From NCBI GenBank assembly GCA_040902105.1, contig JBBDXW010000051.1:1-64000 (forward strand): DNA of 64,000 nucleotides, in the 5' to 3' direction. The notes under the pieces are model-generated. The model was given only the letters and a program-made list of their open reading frames with translations. It was not told the origin of the DNA and made no database searches. Numbering within the stretch: the first letter of the stretch is position 1; every line of letters starts with the position of its first letter. Below are positions 16,377 to 25,056 of this stretch, piece after piece. Source of the DNA: IDS-8 sp040902105 (GTDB lineage: Bacteria > Pseudomonadota > Gammaproteobacteria > Steroidobacterales > Woeseiaceae). The position numbers and the translations under genes were made by a program.

Positions 16377-18716
16377 TTAAAAGTCGTAGGCACTGCGTAC
16401 GTAGAAAAACGCGCCGTTCATTCCGACCGGTGAAAGTACGTCGTACGGCAGATGCCCGAAGAAGCCGATGTCGGGAGTGGAAAGATCCGGGTATTCGTCA
16501 GTGAGATTGTCGGCACCGATTGCAACCGTCCAGGCGTCCGTGATGCTCGCTTCCACTTCAGCGTCCAGCGACCATTTCGCACCATACGTCTGCGGAGGCG
16601 GAAAGCCGCCGCCGAAGTCGAACACTCGCGTCGTTTCTCCGAAACGCGACGCGCGCAGCAGGAAACTCCATCGATCGATGCCCCAAAGCCCCGACAGAAT
16701 GATCTTGTCGTCCGGCGGCGCGGTTTCGATCGTGTTCAGATCCTCGAGGCCAAGCACCGACGGGTTCTTCACATCCGTTTCGGACTGGTTGTAGGAAGCC
16801 TGCCAGCTCAACGTTCCGCCGGCCAGATCGAAGCCGCCGGTCGCCACGATGTCGAAGCCGGTAGTTTCGGTGTCCACCCGGTTGGAGAAAAAGGTAATGT
16901 TGTTGGGTGCTGAAACGAACGTCACCCGATCGTCGACATCGATCTGAAAATAATCGAGTGTCACGTTGATCGCATCGGTCGGCGTGAGGACAATGCCGAT
17001 GCTCGCATTCACCGATTCCTCTTCCTTGAGCGGCGTCGCGCCGTTGGCGATCGCATCGGGATGCGTCACCGGCAGGTGACGCAGCTGTACCAGCATGCCG
17101 CCGTCGCCGAAGTTGATGGTTGATGACTCGAAACCCGTCTGTGCGAGTGACGGTGCCCGAAAACTGGTGCCCAGCGCGCCGCGCAGTGCAAGCAGATCGC
17201 CGCTGTGCCAGATGGCGGTGAGCTTGCCGGTCAATGCATCCCCGAAATCGTCGTAGTCCTCGAAGCGCACAGCCAGGCCCAGTTCCAGATTTGCCGTCAC
17301 CTCGGCTTCGAAATCCGTATACAAGGAGTAAACGAAGCGATCGACGTCCACCACGCTGTCGGCCGAAAGCCCGGGGCCCGCCTGCGCGCCGACATCGGCA
17401 ACGACCGGGCCAGCCTCGTACGAGGCCGGCTCGCCGGCGCCGGTTTCGTAGTTTTCGAAGCGCAGCTCCGCGCCATAAGCGAAACTCAATGGACCCGCAA
17501 GCGCAGCAACGTCGAAATTGCGCACCAGGTCCGCATTCAGGATCGTCTGTCTGAAAGTGAAGCTGCCGAGATCGAAAGCCGTGGGACTCGCGGCGCCGAA
17601 CGATGGATTTGCCGAGTTCGTAACACCGGATTCGAAATCGTTCTGACCGACGGTCACGCTCACGTCCCAGTCGGTGTCAAAGCGATTGCCCTTGAGCCCG
17701 GCGGTGAGCGAGAGGTCCTGGTTGTCGCCAAGTGTTATCGGGCGAAACCCGTTCGGATGCACTGCCGGATTGCTGGTGAAGCCGTCCGGGTAACGGAAAA
17801 AGCCGGTGCCTTCGGAGTCGCGATTTGCAAAGCGGCCGAACGAATACAACTCATTTTCTCCGAGCGGCAGCATGAGGTTGTACCAGAGGTAAAGGTCTTC
17901 TGCGCCGCCGTCCCCCGGCGCGAATACCCGTGCCGGGTCCAGCGCCAGATTGGCGGGTGTCTGCTCCTCGAAAAACGGCAGCACGCCGATGCCGGCGCGA
18001 TTGGTCGGCGTGCGTTCCCGATACTCCGCGCCGAAGTGCAGCGTGCCGTCACCGCCGACTTCCAGGCCGTAATCGCCGCCGACGGACCAGGTATGCCCGT
18101 CGGTGATGGTGTCGCCCGTCGGCTCGAAGTCGGTTCGATGCGCGCCGTAGCTCGTCGATACCCGGCCTCCGCTACCTGCGCTTTTCAGCACGATGTTGAT
18201 CACGCCAGCGATCGCATCGGAGCCGTACTGGGCGCCGGCACCGTCGCGAAGAATCTCGATGCGCTCGATGGCGCTCAACGGGATGGTGTTGAAATCGAAA
18301 GGGTTGGTGCCCAGTCCGATCTTGGATTCGAGCACGACGACCGACGCGGTGTGCTGGCGCTTGCCGTTTACGAGGACCAGCACGTGGTCGGGACTCATGC
18401 CGCGCAATTGCGCGGCGCGGACGTGGTCCGCCGTGCCGGAATTCGACTGGCGCGGAAAACTGAAGGACGGCGCGAGCGCCTGCAGCAGCTCACCGAGCTC
18501 GCCGCCCAGGGACTCGACGCGTGCGATGTCGTCAGCGGTGATGACATCGACCGGCACCGGACTGTCCAGGGCGCTCCGTGATTCTCCACGCGTGCCGACT
18601 ACGACAACCTCCTCCTGTACCGACGCCGGTTCCTGTGCGGCTGCGGCGCCGGGCGCCAGCACGAGCGCCGGCGCGAGAACGAATTGGAGAAATGCCCGCG
18701 CGATTCGCTTGTTCAT
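16377..18716 (-). CDS. TonB-dependent outer-membrane receptor 1
   Basis: The 779-residue protein has a signal peptide ending AAAAQ, a TonB-box-like EEVVVVGTR, a plug domain (VPVDVITADDI; RIEILRDGAGAQYGSDAIAGVINIVLK) and a long beta-barrel ending in aromatic Phe (VRSAYDF). It imports a large or scarce ligand across the outer membrane using TonB energy. Its ATG overlaps the TGA of the exported SAM-hydrolase-like gene by four bases on the same strand, so both are translated together. The missing TonB-adjacent partners give no clue to the ligand. Confidence 0.92.
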   Translation of the reverse strand: MNKRIARAFLQFVLAPALVLAPGAAAAQEPASVQEEVVVVGTRGESRSALDSPVPVDVITADDIARVESLGGELGELLQALAPSFSFPRQSNSGTADHVRAAQLRGMSPDHVLVLVNGKRQHTASVVVLESKIGLGTNPFDFNTIPLSAIERIEILRDGAGAQYGSDAIAGVINIVLKSAGSGGRVSTSYGAHRTDFEPTGDTITDGHTWSVGGDYGLEVGGDGTLHFGAEYRERTPTNRAGIGVLPFFEEQTPANLALDPARVFAPGDGGAEDLYLWYNLMLPLGENELYSFGRFANRDSEGTGFFRYPDGFTSNPAVHPNGFRPITLGDNQDLSLTAGLKGNRFDTDWDVSVTVGQNDFESGVTNSANPSFGAASPTAFDLGSFTFRQTILNADLVRNFDVAALAGPLSFAYGAELRFENYETGAGEPASYEAGPVVADVGAQAGPGLSADSVVDVDRFVYSLYTDFEAEVTANLELGLAVRFEDYDDFGDALTGKLTAIWHSGDLLALRGALGTSFRAPSLAQTGFESSTINFGDGGMLVQLRHLPVTHPDAIANGATPLKEEESVNASIGIVLTPTDAINVTLDYFQIDVDDRVTFVSAPNNITFFSNRVDTETTGFDIVATGGFDLAGGTLSWQASYNQSETDVKNPSVLGLEDLNTIETAPPDDKIILSGLWGIDRWSFLLRASRFGETTRVFDFGGGFPPPQTYGAKWSLDAEVEASITDAWTVAIGADNLTDEYPDLSTPDIGFFGHLPYDVLSPVGMNGAFFYVRSAYDF

Positions 18717-19600
18717 TTTGTGATCTCGATAGTCCAGCTTGCACCCGACTCGATGCCATGCTTCTCCGCGAAGCTACCCTGGTTAATCGCCAGGGACACG
18801 TTGTTCAGACTGTTCAGGTACAGCAGTGGTTCACCCAACGCGACATAACCAAAAGTTGGGTAGTAAGGGATCGTTTGCTCATAAGCTTTTTCGCCTCCGT
18901 TCCGGATGCGCACGCTGACACGATCGCCGGTCTCGATGCCAAGCTTTTCGAACGTCTGCCGGTCGATGTTGGTCCAGACGTTGCCGTACTGGACGTCCAG
19001 GATCGGCACGTTGCCCCTGACCGTTCCGTCGTCGAACTCCGGTCGCTGGTAGGGTATGGACACCACGCGCGCCGGCAGTCTGTCGCCAACCTGCGCAAAA
19101 TCGATGACGCCGGCAGCCAGCCGCGCGCCCGTGTAGGCGTAGACGTCGCGCCCATGAAAGGTATAGGACTCCTCCGAATGGGCGAGGCGATTGACCGCCT
19201 CATCGATCTCCCGCAGTTCGTCGATGCCGAGCTGCTCGGCAACAAAGGTGAGGGTGCCATTGTCCGGTGTGACGAAGTAATGCCCGGACCGGGTTCGAAG
19301 GACGACGGATTTGCGTTCGGTGCCGACGCCGGGATCGACCACTGAAACGAACACCGTGCCTTTCGGCCAGTACTCCGCCGCCTGCACGAGACGCAGCGAG
19401 GCCTCCCAGATATTGAACGGCGGAATTTCGTGCGTTACGTCGTATATCGAAAGGTCCGGCGATACGCCGACCGCCACTCCTTTCATCGCCGCGACCGCGG
19501 CATCGCGGGTTCCGAAATCCGACTGAAACACGAGCGGGCCATCCGCCCGCGCCGCCTGCAGCACAAGAAGTGCTGCCAGGGTACAGATCACCCGCTTCAT
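18713..19600 (-). CDS. Exported SAM hydroxide adenosyltransferase (DUF62/chlorinase-fluorinase superfamily)
   Basis: From ATG 19600 (GAGGCGGGCAC before it) the product has 295 residues. A short signal peptide ends at ARA, followed by LVFQSDFGTRD, SVVDPGVGTERKSVV and TPDNGTLTF. The family triad is present as Asp89, Arg96 and His149 (TFHGRDVYAY). These enzymes use a hydroxide to split S-adenosylmethionine into adenosine and methionine. A signal peptide is unexpected for an enzyme of a cytoplasmic cofactor. The gene is upstream of, and translationally coupled to, TonB receptor 1. Confidence 0.88.
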   Translation of the reverse strand: MKRVICTLAALLVLQAARADGPLVFQSDFGTRDAAVAAMKGVAVGVSPDLSIYDVTHEIPPFNIWEASLRLVQAAEYWPKGTVFVSVVDPGVGTERKSVVLRTRSGHYFVTPDNGTLTFVAEQLGIDELREIDEAVNRLAHSEESYTFHGRDVYAYTGARLAAGVIDFAQVGDRLPARVVSIPYQRPEFDDGTVRGNVPILDVQYGNVWTNIDRQTFEKLGIETGDRVSVRIRNGGEKAYEQTIPYYPTFGYVALGEPLLYLNSLNNVSLAINQGSFAEKHGIESGASWTIEITK

Positions 19601-19645
19601 GTGCCCGCCTCGCAATAACACCCCCCTTCATCCTATCGCCGACCA

Positions 19646-19746
19646 AAGGGGACAGTCACCTTATCTACCCAATTATGGGGACAGTGACCTTTTTGGTTAA
19701 TTATGGTCACTGTCCCCAAATCTCGGCTCTGTCCCCAAATCTCGGC
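19646..19746. repeat. GGGGACAGTGACC-type repeat cluster, family C, copy 1
   Basis: Units of GGGGACAGTCACC or GGGGACAGTGACC at 19648 and 19677 face the inverted unit GGTCACTGTCCCC at 19704-19716, followed by a further half unit CTGTCCCC. The block fills most of the gap between a minus-strand gene and alkaline phosphatase. The same unit occurs at 39684-39726 and 40233-40358. Confidence 0.88.
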
Positions 19747-19758
19747 TACATTGCCGCG

Positions 19759-20853
19759 ATGAAACGACTCTTGACGATACTGTCGGGCCTCTTGGGTGGC
19801 GTTTTATTGCTGGCCAGCGCGGCCTGCATTACGAATGCCACGTCCCGGTCCACGTTCAACGCGAACGAGGTGCCGCAAGGCATCATCCTGATTGTCGGCG
19901 ACGGGATGGGCGCAGCGCACTTTACGCTGGCGAGGATTCTTCGCGGCGACGATTTCCAGATCGGCCAACTGGCCCAGACAGGATTGGTCGCCACGGCTTC
20001 AGCCAACTCGCGGGCGACCGACTCCGCTGCGGCTGCAACCGCATACGCGACAGGCATCAAAACGAACAACGGCTACCTCGGCCTGGACCCTTCCGGGCGC
20101 TCGCATCCAACCGTTGTCGAAATCGCCGAGAGCCGCGGACTTGCGACGGGGTTGGTGACCACTGCGAGGTTCGGCGATGCGACGCCCGCGGCATTTGCCG
20201 CGCACGTTCGTGACCGCCATGAAACTTCGGCTATCGCCACGCAACTGGTCTCCAGCGGGGTGGACGTACTGGCCAGCAACGGCCTCGACTGGTTCGGCTC
20301 CGAGGGTGCGCCAACACTCGAGGAGCTCGCGAACGACGGCGGCTATCTGCCTGTGCGAACCGCCGCCGAACTGCAAGCGGCGGGCACCGGGCCTGTGCTC
20401 GCGGTTTTCCCATCCGGTGAACTCGACGGCGACTCGCCCGAGTTGCCGCTGCGGGAACTTGCATTGTGGGCAATCGACCGGCTGTCGGACGACCCCGACG
20501 GATTCTTCCTGCTCATCGAACACGAGGGCACCGATGGCGCCAGCCACAACAACAACACGGCCGCGCTCGAAACCAGCCTGCGCTCGCTCGACGAGACGGT
20601 CGGCGCGGTTCTGGATTTCGCGCGCAAACGCGGCGACATTCTGGTCATCGTGGTCGGCGATCATGAGACTGGCGGATTGCAGATTGCCGGCAGTTGGGGC
20701 ACTCCGCAGGATTCGTGGGCAACCCGGGATCACACGGGCGAAGCCATACCGATCTTCGCCGCCGGCCCGGGCGCAGCGGCGTTCGCCGGCTTCCAGGAAA
20801 ATACCACCGTTGGCAATGAGCTTCTGTCGCTGGCTCGGCGGATGGGGCGTTGA
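19759..20853 (+). CDS. Alkaline phosphatase, exported
   Basis: The 364-residue product starts at ATG 19759 with a hydrophobic leader ending in LLLASAAC, possibly a lipobox. The PhoA-type metal site is visible: VGDGMGAAH, the phosphorylated Ser89 in RATDSAAAAT, HEGTDGASHNN and VGDHETGG. It would release phosphate from monoesters in the periplasm. A frame extends upstream to 19570 through a repeat block but that part has no protein-like character. The start lies 13 bases after the repeat. A remnant of a second alkaline phosphatase lies at 22858-23016. Confidence 0.9.
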   Translation: MKRLLTILSGLLGGVLLLASAACITNATSRSTFNANEVPQGIILIVGDGMGAAHFTLARILRGDDFQIGQLAQTGLVATASANSRATDSAAAATAYATGIKTNNGYLGLDPSGRSHPTVVEIAESRGLATGLVTTARFGDATPAAFAAHVRDRHETSAIATQLVSSGVDVLASNGLDWFGSEGAPTLEELANDGGYLPVRTAAELQAAGTGPVLAVFPSGELDGDSPELPLRELALWAIDRLSDDPDGFFLLIEHEGTDGASHNNNTAALETSLRSLDETVGAVLDFARKRGDILVIVVGDHETGGLQIAGSWGTPQDSWATRDHTGEAIPIFAAGPGAAAFAGFQENTTVGNELLSLARRMGR

Positions 20854-20949
20854 TGCCTTAGCGGGAACGCGCGTACCTCGTGCGTTTCGCTGTAGACTTC
20901 CGCCAAGCCAGGCGCGCGCCGGCGAAGAGGTGAAGATTCCAGCGCGATC

Positions 20950-22782
20950 TCAGCGCAGGTTTTCTTCCGTGTACAACGATAACTCGATCATGCGCTCGAG
21001 AAGCTGGTCCGGAGAGTAACCAGGGAAATTCCTCTGCACCATTTCCTTGGCAAACAGGCGGCAGATGTAACGAAGCTTCAGCGAACGGTTTCGGGAGGCA
21101 AAGACAAAGTCCCTGTGACCATTGTTGATTACAATGACGTTTTGCTCCTCGTCATACCTGGACCGCCACAACTCGCCGGGTGCTTTCCTGAAGGTATATC
21201 CCGGGAGTCCTTGACGATTGTCCGCCGGTTCCTTCATTTCCGGAAGCAGTGAGTCGGTCACGGTGATTACTGCTTCGCCTGCGCAAACGATCTCGCCCTG
21301 CGTCGCAGTAACGGCGATGCTGCTGAGCCCCGGCTGTTCCGGTGCCGTAAACGTGACCATTTCAGAGCGGTCGTTTTCCAGTTTTCCGCCGCCTTCGGCG
21401 ACATGCCACTCAAAGTTCATATCGTGCTCGACCGAAATCCGCGACCGGTCACGCGCGATCGCTCGGTACGTTCGACTTTGTCCTACAGGTACAACGCTCG
21501 ACTGAGGCGACACGCGGACGCTGAATAGCGGACCCGCATATTCAAAGAACTGTTTCTGCTCGCCTGATGTTTCGGCGAATGATTCGGCAATTGGCATGCC
21601 GCCGGTCTCGTTGTCCATGGTCAGGGCCTCGTCCGCTGCGGAGGTTCTCGGCCCCCTCCCCGGCTGTCGCTCCTTCAAATCGAACCAGTCGTATTCCTCG
21701 GCAGGTAATGCCAGCAGTGCCTCCTTGAACGCCTTGCGGATCGTATTCAGCATCTTGCGGCTGGCGCGTTCGTCCTCGGCGCGACGCTGCTCTGCGATGA
21801 TCCGCGTCAGCGCCGCCTCGACGTCTTTTAACGCGACACGGAAACGCTCGAAGGCGCCGTCCTGGATGACGCCCATCCGTGTGCCCGGTGTGAGATTGAG
21901 GAATGACGCATCCAGAATGCCTTGCAGGAATCCGTTGGTCCAGGGTTCATGTGCGAATGCATCGAGGTCTGCAAGATTCTCCAGTACGCGCGTTCCCGAA
22001 CGGTATAAACCGACAACGTGCGCCGAGTCCGGCTCAGCGAGATACAGTTCCGTGTAAATCTCGCCGTCCGACGCCGCGGCCGGCGGCAGTTCATGCAGCA
22101 GCCGGCCGGCAAACTGCCGCGGCTCGACCATGTATTCCTTGCGAGCTGTGCGGTCGACGACCTTGATGCGTACGCCCGAGTTGCGAATCCGGTCGCGAAG
22201 CTCGGATGCGAGATACCACTGGATCTTGTCGCCGTTAAGCTGCCGAACGCCAGCCAGCAACGGCTTGACCGTGAGTTCCGTACCCTGCTCGGAGAAAAGC
22301 GTGCGTTTCACGTCGATCGTGTAGTTCGGGCTGCCCTTCTGCATGCGCATCTGGTAGGTTTTGCCGTCGGCCCCGGCGGTGGTCATCGTCAGGCCTTTGC
22401 CGACTGTCCAGAAGCTGAGCAACCCGATACCGAACTCCCCCTGGATGCCACGCGCACCATCCGCCTTGAGCTGCCGCTTGATGGAGTCGCAGATGTGCGT
22501 TGCGACGTACCTGAAGTTCGGTTTGCCCTCGTCGTCTACGGGTATACCGTGGCCGTCATCCGTGATGCGGAGGTAGGCGTCGCCCTTTTCCCGGCCGCGT
22601 ACAATCGTGATATGGCGCGCATTCGCGTCGATGCTGTTCTCGACGAATTCGGCAACGGCCTTCAGCGGATTGGTCTGCGACAGGGCGATGATGTTGATCG
22701 CATTCCAATCGTCTCCGATGCGCAATTTACCGGACTGTTTCTTTATTCTCGCTCGCTTTCTGGCGGAACTCTTTTCTGGCAC
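20950..22782 (-). CDS. GHKL ATPase with C-terminal Ig-like domain (MORC/Hsp90-like)
   Basis: The 610-residue protein has the Bergerat ATP site: N-box EFVENSIDA at residues 45-53, DDGHGI at 75-80 and the lid GEFGIGLLS at 115-123, followed by a transducer-like region to about 350. A beta-rich Ig/PKD-like module spans roughly 413-510 (FEWHVAEGGGKLE, SIAVTATQGEIVCAGEAVIT), and the end (YICRLFAKEMVQ) is helical. No signal peptide is present. It resembles the MutL/MORC-type ATPases seen near restriction or defence genes, but no nuclease or methylase is adjacent. It ends convergent with alkaline phosphatase. Function unknown. Confidence 0.8.
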   Translation of the reverse strand: MPEKSSARKRARIKKQSGKLRIGDDWNAINIIALSQTNPLKAVAEFVENSIDANARHITIVRGREKGDAYLRITDDGHGIPVDDEGKPNFRYVATHICDSIKRQLKADGARGIQGEFGIGLLSFWTVGKGLTMTTAGADGKTYQMRMQKGSPNYTIDVKRTLFSEQGTELTVKPLLAGVRQLNGDKIQWYLASELRDRIRNSGVRIKVVDRTARKEYMVEPRQFAGRLLHELPPAAASDGEIYTELYLAEPDSAHVVGLYRSGTRVLENLADLDAFAHEPWTNGFLQGILDASFLNLTPGTRMGVIQDGAFERFRVALKDVEAALTRIIAEQRRAEDERASRKMLNTIRKAFKEALLALPAEEYDWFDLKERQPGRGPRTSAADEALTMDNETGGMPIAESFAETSGEQKQFFEYAGPLFSVRVSPQSSVVPVGQSRTYRAIARDRSRISVEHDMNFEWHVAEGGGKLENDRSEMVTFTAPEQPGLSSIAVTATQGEIVCAGEAVITVTDSLLPEMKEPADNRQGLPGYTFRKAPGELWRSRYDEEQNVIVINNGHRDFVFASRNRSLKLRYICRLFAKEMVQRNFPGYSPDQLLERMIELSLYTEENLR

Positions 22783-22857
22783 TGTATTTCAACCCTTCTT
22801 GCAGCGGACAATTCCCGGTTGACGATGATACTTGATTGGAATGAATGGATCGGCGAT

Positions 22858-23016
22858 GGGCTGTTCAGCGACGGGCACATGACCTGCGTCGCCGAACGTG
22901 CCGAAGAGACAACCGAACCCTCGCTCGCGGAGATGACGGCGGCGGCCATCGACCGGCTGGGCCAATGGCGACGGTTTTTTCCTGATGGTCGAGGGCGGCC
23001 GCATCGATCACGGCCG
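22858..23016 (+). pseudogene. Remnant of a second alkaline phosphatase
   Basis: One frame reads GLFSDGHM then TTEPSLAEMTAAAIDRL. After a shift near 22973 the next frame reads GFFLMVEGGRIDHG. These are consecutive conserved blocks of PhoA-type phosphatases, whose intact relative lies at 19759-20853, although that gene has divergent versions of these blocks. Both ends are missing, so it cannot make an enzyme. The following 230 bases up to 23252 show no clear gene. Confidence 0.8.
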
Positions 23017-23252
23017 TATACCACTCTGGGCTGCGCGAACGGGCCCGGTGCCGTCAGCGGCGGCCACCGGCCCGAGCCTGAGACCGGCATCGATGCCGTC
23101 TATCAGGCGCTGGTCCCCCTGGCCAGCATGGACATCGACGGCTCGATCCTGTGGGAAACTTTGCGATCACCGAATATTGCGTTAGCATCGATCCCGCACC
23201 GGCAGCGTCCGAATGCTGGGGGACACAGCCGCCCGGCGGCCGGGAGGAGCCC

Positions 23253-23663
23253 ATGACACGAGTATGCTTAGGTCTGCTGGCGGCGTTCATCATTGTCATC
23301 GCGGCGGCGAGGTTTGCGTACAGCGTGACCGCCGAGACCGGCGACGAGCCGTCGAGCGCTCCCTGGTCACAGGGCAAAATGGAATTTGTCGCCTGGAACG
23401 AAGAAAAATGGACCGCCTGGATTCGGGACGACGCGTTCGAACTGGTACCGCAAAATACCAGCGACTGGAGCCGCCACTCGAACCCGAGCATCGCCTTTAT
23501 CGATTGGGATGGCGAAGCCCGGCAGGCAAAAATCGAAGGGAACGAGTTCGTGCTTGCACGTCGCGGCAACTGGGCCGAGGCAGTCGAACGATCCGAAGCG
23601 ATTCGATATCGCGATTGGTCAGGTAACAGTCAGTTACGCACGGTGCCGGATCTGCAACGGTAG
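23253..23663 (+). CDS. Small membrane-anchored protein of unknown function
   Basis: From ATG 23253, behind a strong GGGAGGAGCCC site, 136 residues are encoded. An N-terminal hydrophobic anchor (RVCLGLLAAFIIVIAAARFA) is followed by a soluble domain rich in Trp (WNEEKWTAWIRD, FIDWDGEARQAKIEGNEFV). No family was recognised. The start codon lies just after the degraded alkaline phosphatase region. The next 259 bases, up to coxB, hold no gene and probably carry the promoter of the respiratory operon. Confidence 0.65.
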   Translation: MTRVCLGLLAAFIIVIAAARFAYSVTAETGDEPSSAPWSQGKMEFVAWNEEKWTAWIRDDAFELVPQNTSDWSRHSNPSIAFIDWDGEARQAKIEGNEFVLARRGNWAEAVERSEAIRYRDWSGNSQLRTVPDLQR

Positions 23664-23922
23664 GATGCTTTCCTCTGGTTGATTTTTGTCCTATGCTAAC
23701 GCCAGACTGCAGGACGACTCAGGGAGAAAAAATCAGGACATAAAGCCAGCTTACAAAGCGTAGAGACGTTCAAGGACGGTGCCGGTGACAGTCGTCAAAC
23801 AGGCCAGATTTCTTTGTAACTTGGGCAAGACCCGGATATCTCATCCACGCAATTAGTGTAAGTCTGCAAGAAGAACGAGGGGCAGCGTTGCGACAACCCT
23901 CCAGAAAAGTGCGGCGAGAAGC

Positions 23923-25056
23923 ATGACTTCTTACGCCGGCGGGCTAAAGAGCGGCCTGACATTCCTCATTCTCTGGGGTCTCCCCCACTTTGCGCTTGCC
24001 GCGAAGATCGACATGCGGCCGGGCGTCACCGAGATGAGCGTCCGCATCCAGCAGATTCACCACATGGGCCTCTGGGTCTGCGTGGTCGTCGGCATCATCG
24101 TCTTCGGCGCCATGTTCTACACGATGTTTGCCCATCGCCGTTCGAGAAATCCCACACCAGCGACATTCAGCCACAGCACGCCGGTCGAATTCGTCTGGAC
24201 CCTGATCCCGGTTCTGATCCTCGTCGGCATGGCGGTACCGACAACGATCACGCTCCGCGACATCGAGGACAACAGGGACTCCGACATGACGGTGCTGGTC
24301 ACGGCATCGCAATGGAAATGGCGCTACGAATACCTGGATTCCGGCATCAGTTACTACAGCAATATCGCGACACCGCAGGAGCAGATCGACAACCTGGAGC
24401 CGAAAGACGAGCACTATCTGCTGGACGTGGACCACCCGCTGGTATTGCCGACCAACAGGAAGATCCGTTTCCTGACCACGGCTGACGACGTCATCCACTC
24501 CTGGTGGGTGCCGGACTTTGCCGTCAAACAGGATGCGATTCCGGGATTCATTAACGAGGCCTGGACAGAGATTCCGGAGCCCGGTATCTACCGCGGCCAG
24601 TGCACGGAATTGTGTGGCAAAGGCCATGCCTACATGCCGATCGTCGTCGAGGTCAGGCCCGAAGCGGAATTCGATAAATGGATCGAGGATCAGCTACTCG
24701 CGGCCAACCTCGCCGGCGAGGCGGCAGTCGCCGCACGCGCCAAAACCTGGTCAATGGAGGAACTGGTACCGCAGGGCGAAGCAGTATTCGTGAAACATTG
24801 CGTCACCTGTCATCAACGCGACGGAATGGGTCAGGGAAGCAAGTACCCGGCACTCGTCGGCAGTCCCATCACGACCGGCCCGATACCCGATCATCTCAAT
24901 CGCGTGATGAACGGCAAGGCCAACACGGAAATGCAGGCCTGGGCGCCACAGCTCTCCGATCTCGACATAGCCGCCGTCATCACTTACGAGCGAAACAACT
25001 GGGGTAACGACACCGGAGACGTTATTCAACCGGTCACGGTCTACGAGGCAAGATGA
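23923..25056 (+). CDS. coxB: Cytochrome c oxidase subunit II with fused cytochrome c domain (caa3 type)
   Basis: The 377-residue product has a signal sequence, two transmembrane helices, a cupredoxin domain with the CuA ligands Cys227, Cys231, His235 and Met238 (CTELCGKGHAYM), and a C-terminal cytochrome c domain with CVTCH at 293-297. The fused haem marks a caa3-type oxidase that can take electrons directly from a membrane complex. It opens a tightly packed operon; its TGA overlaps the coxA start by four bases. Confidence 0.95.
   Translation: MTSYAGGLKSGLTFLILWGLPHFALAAKIDMRPGVTEMSVRIQQIHHMGLWVCVVVGIIVFGAMFYTMFAHRRSRNPTPATFSHSTPVEFVWTLIPVLILVGMAVPTTITLRDIEDNRDSDMTVLVTASQWKWRYEYLDSGISYYSNIATPQEQIDNLEPKDEHYLLDVDHPLVLPTNRKIRFLTTADDVIHSWWVPDFAVKQDAIPGFINEAWTEIPEPGIYRGQCTELCGKGHAYMPIVVEVRPEAEFDKWIEDQLLAANLAGEAAVAARAKTWSMEELVPQGEAVFVKHCVTCHQRDGMGQGSKYPALVGSPITTGPIPDHLNRVMNGKANTEMQAWAPQLSDLDIAAVITYERNNWGNDTGDVIQPVTVYEAR

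Noticed and set aside
17205..18581. Plus-strand frame opposite TonB receptor 1
   Set aside because: Antisense of a well-conserved receptor; no start signal and no domain.
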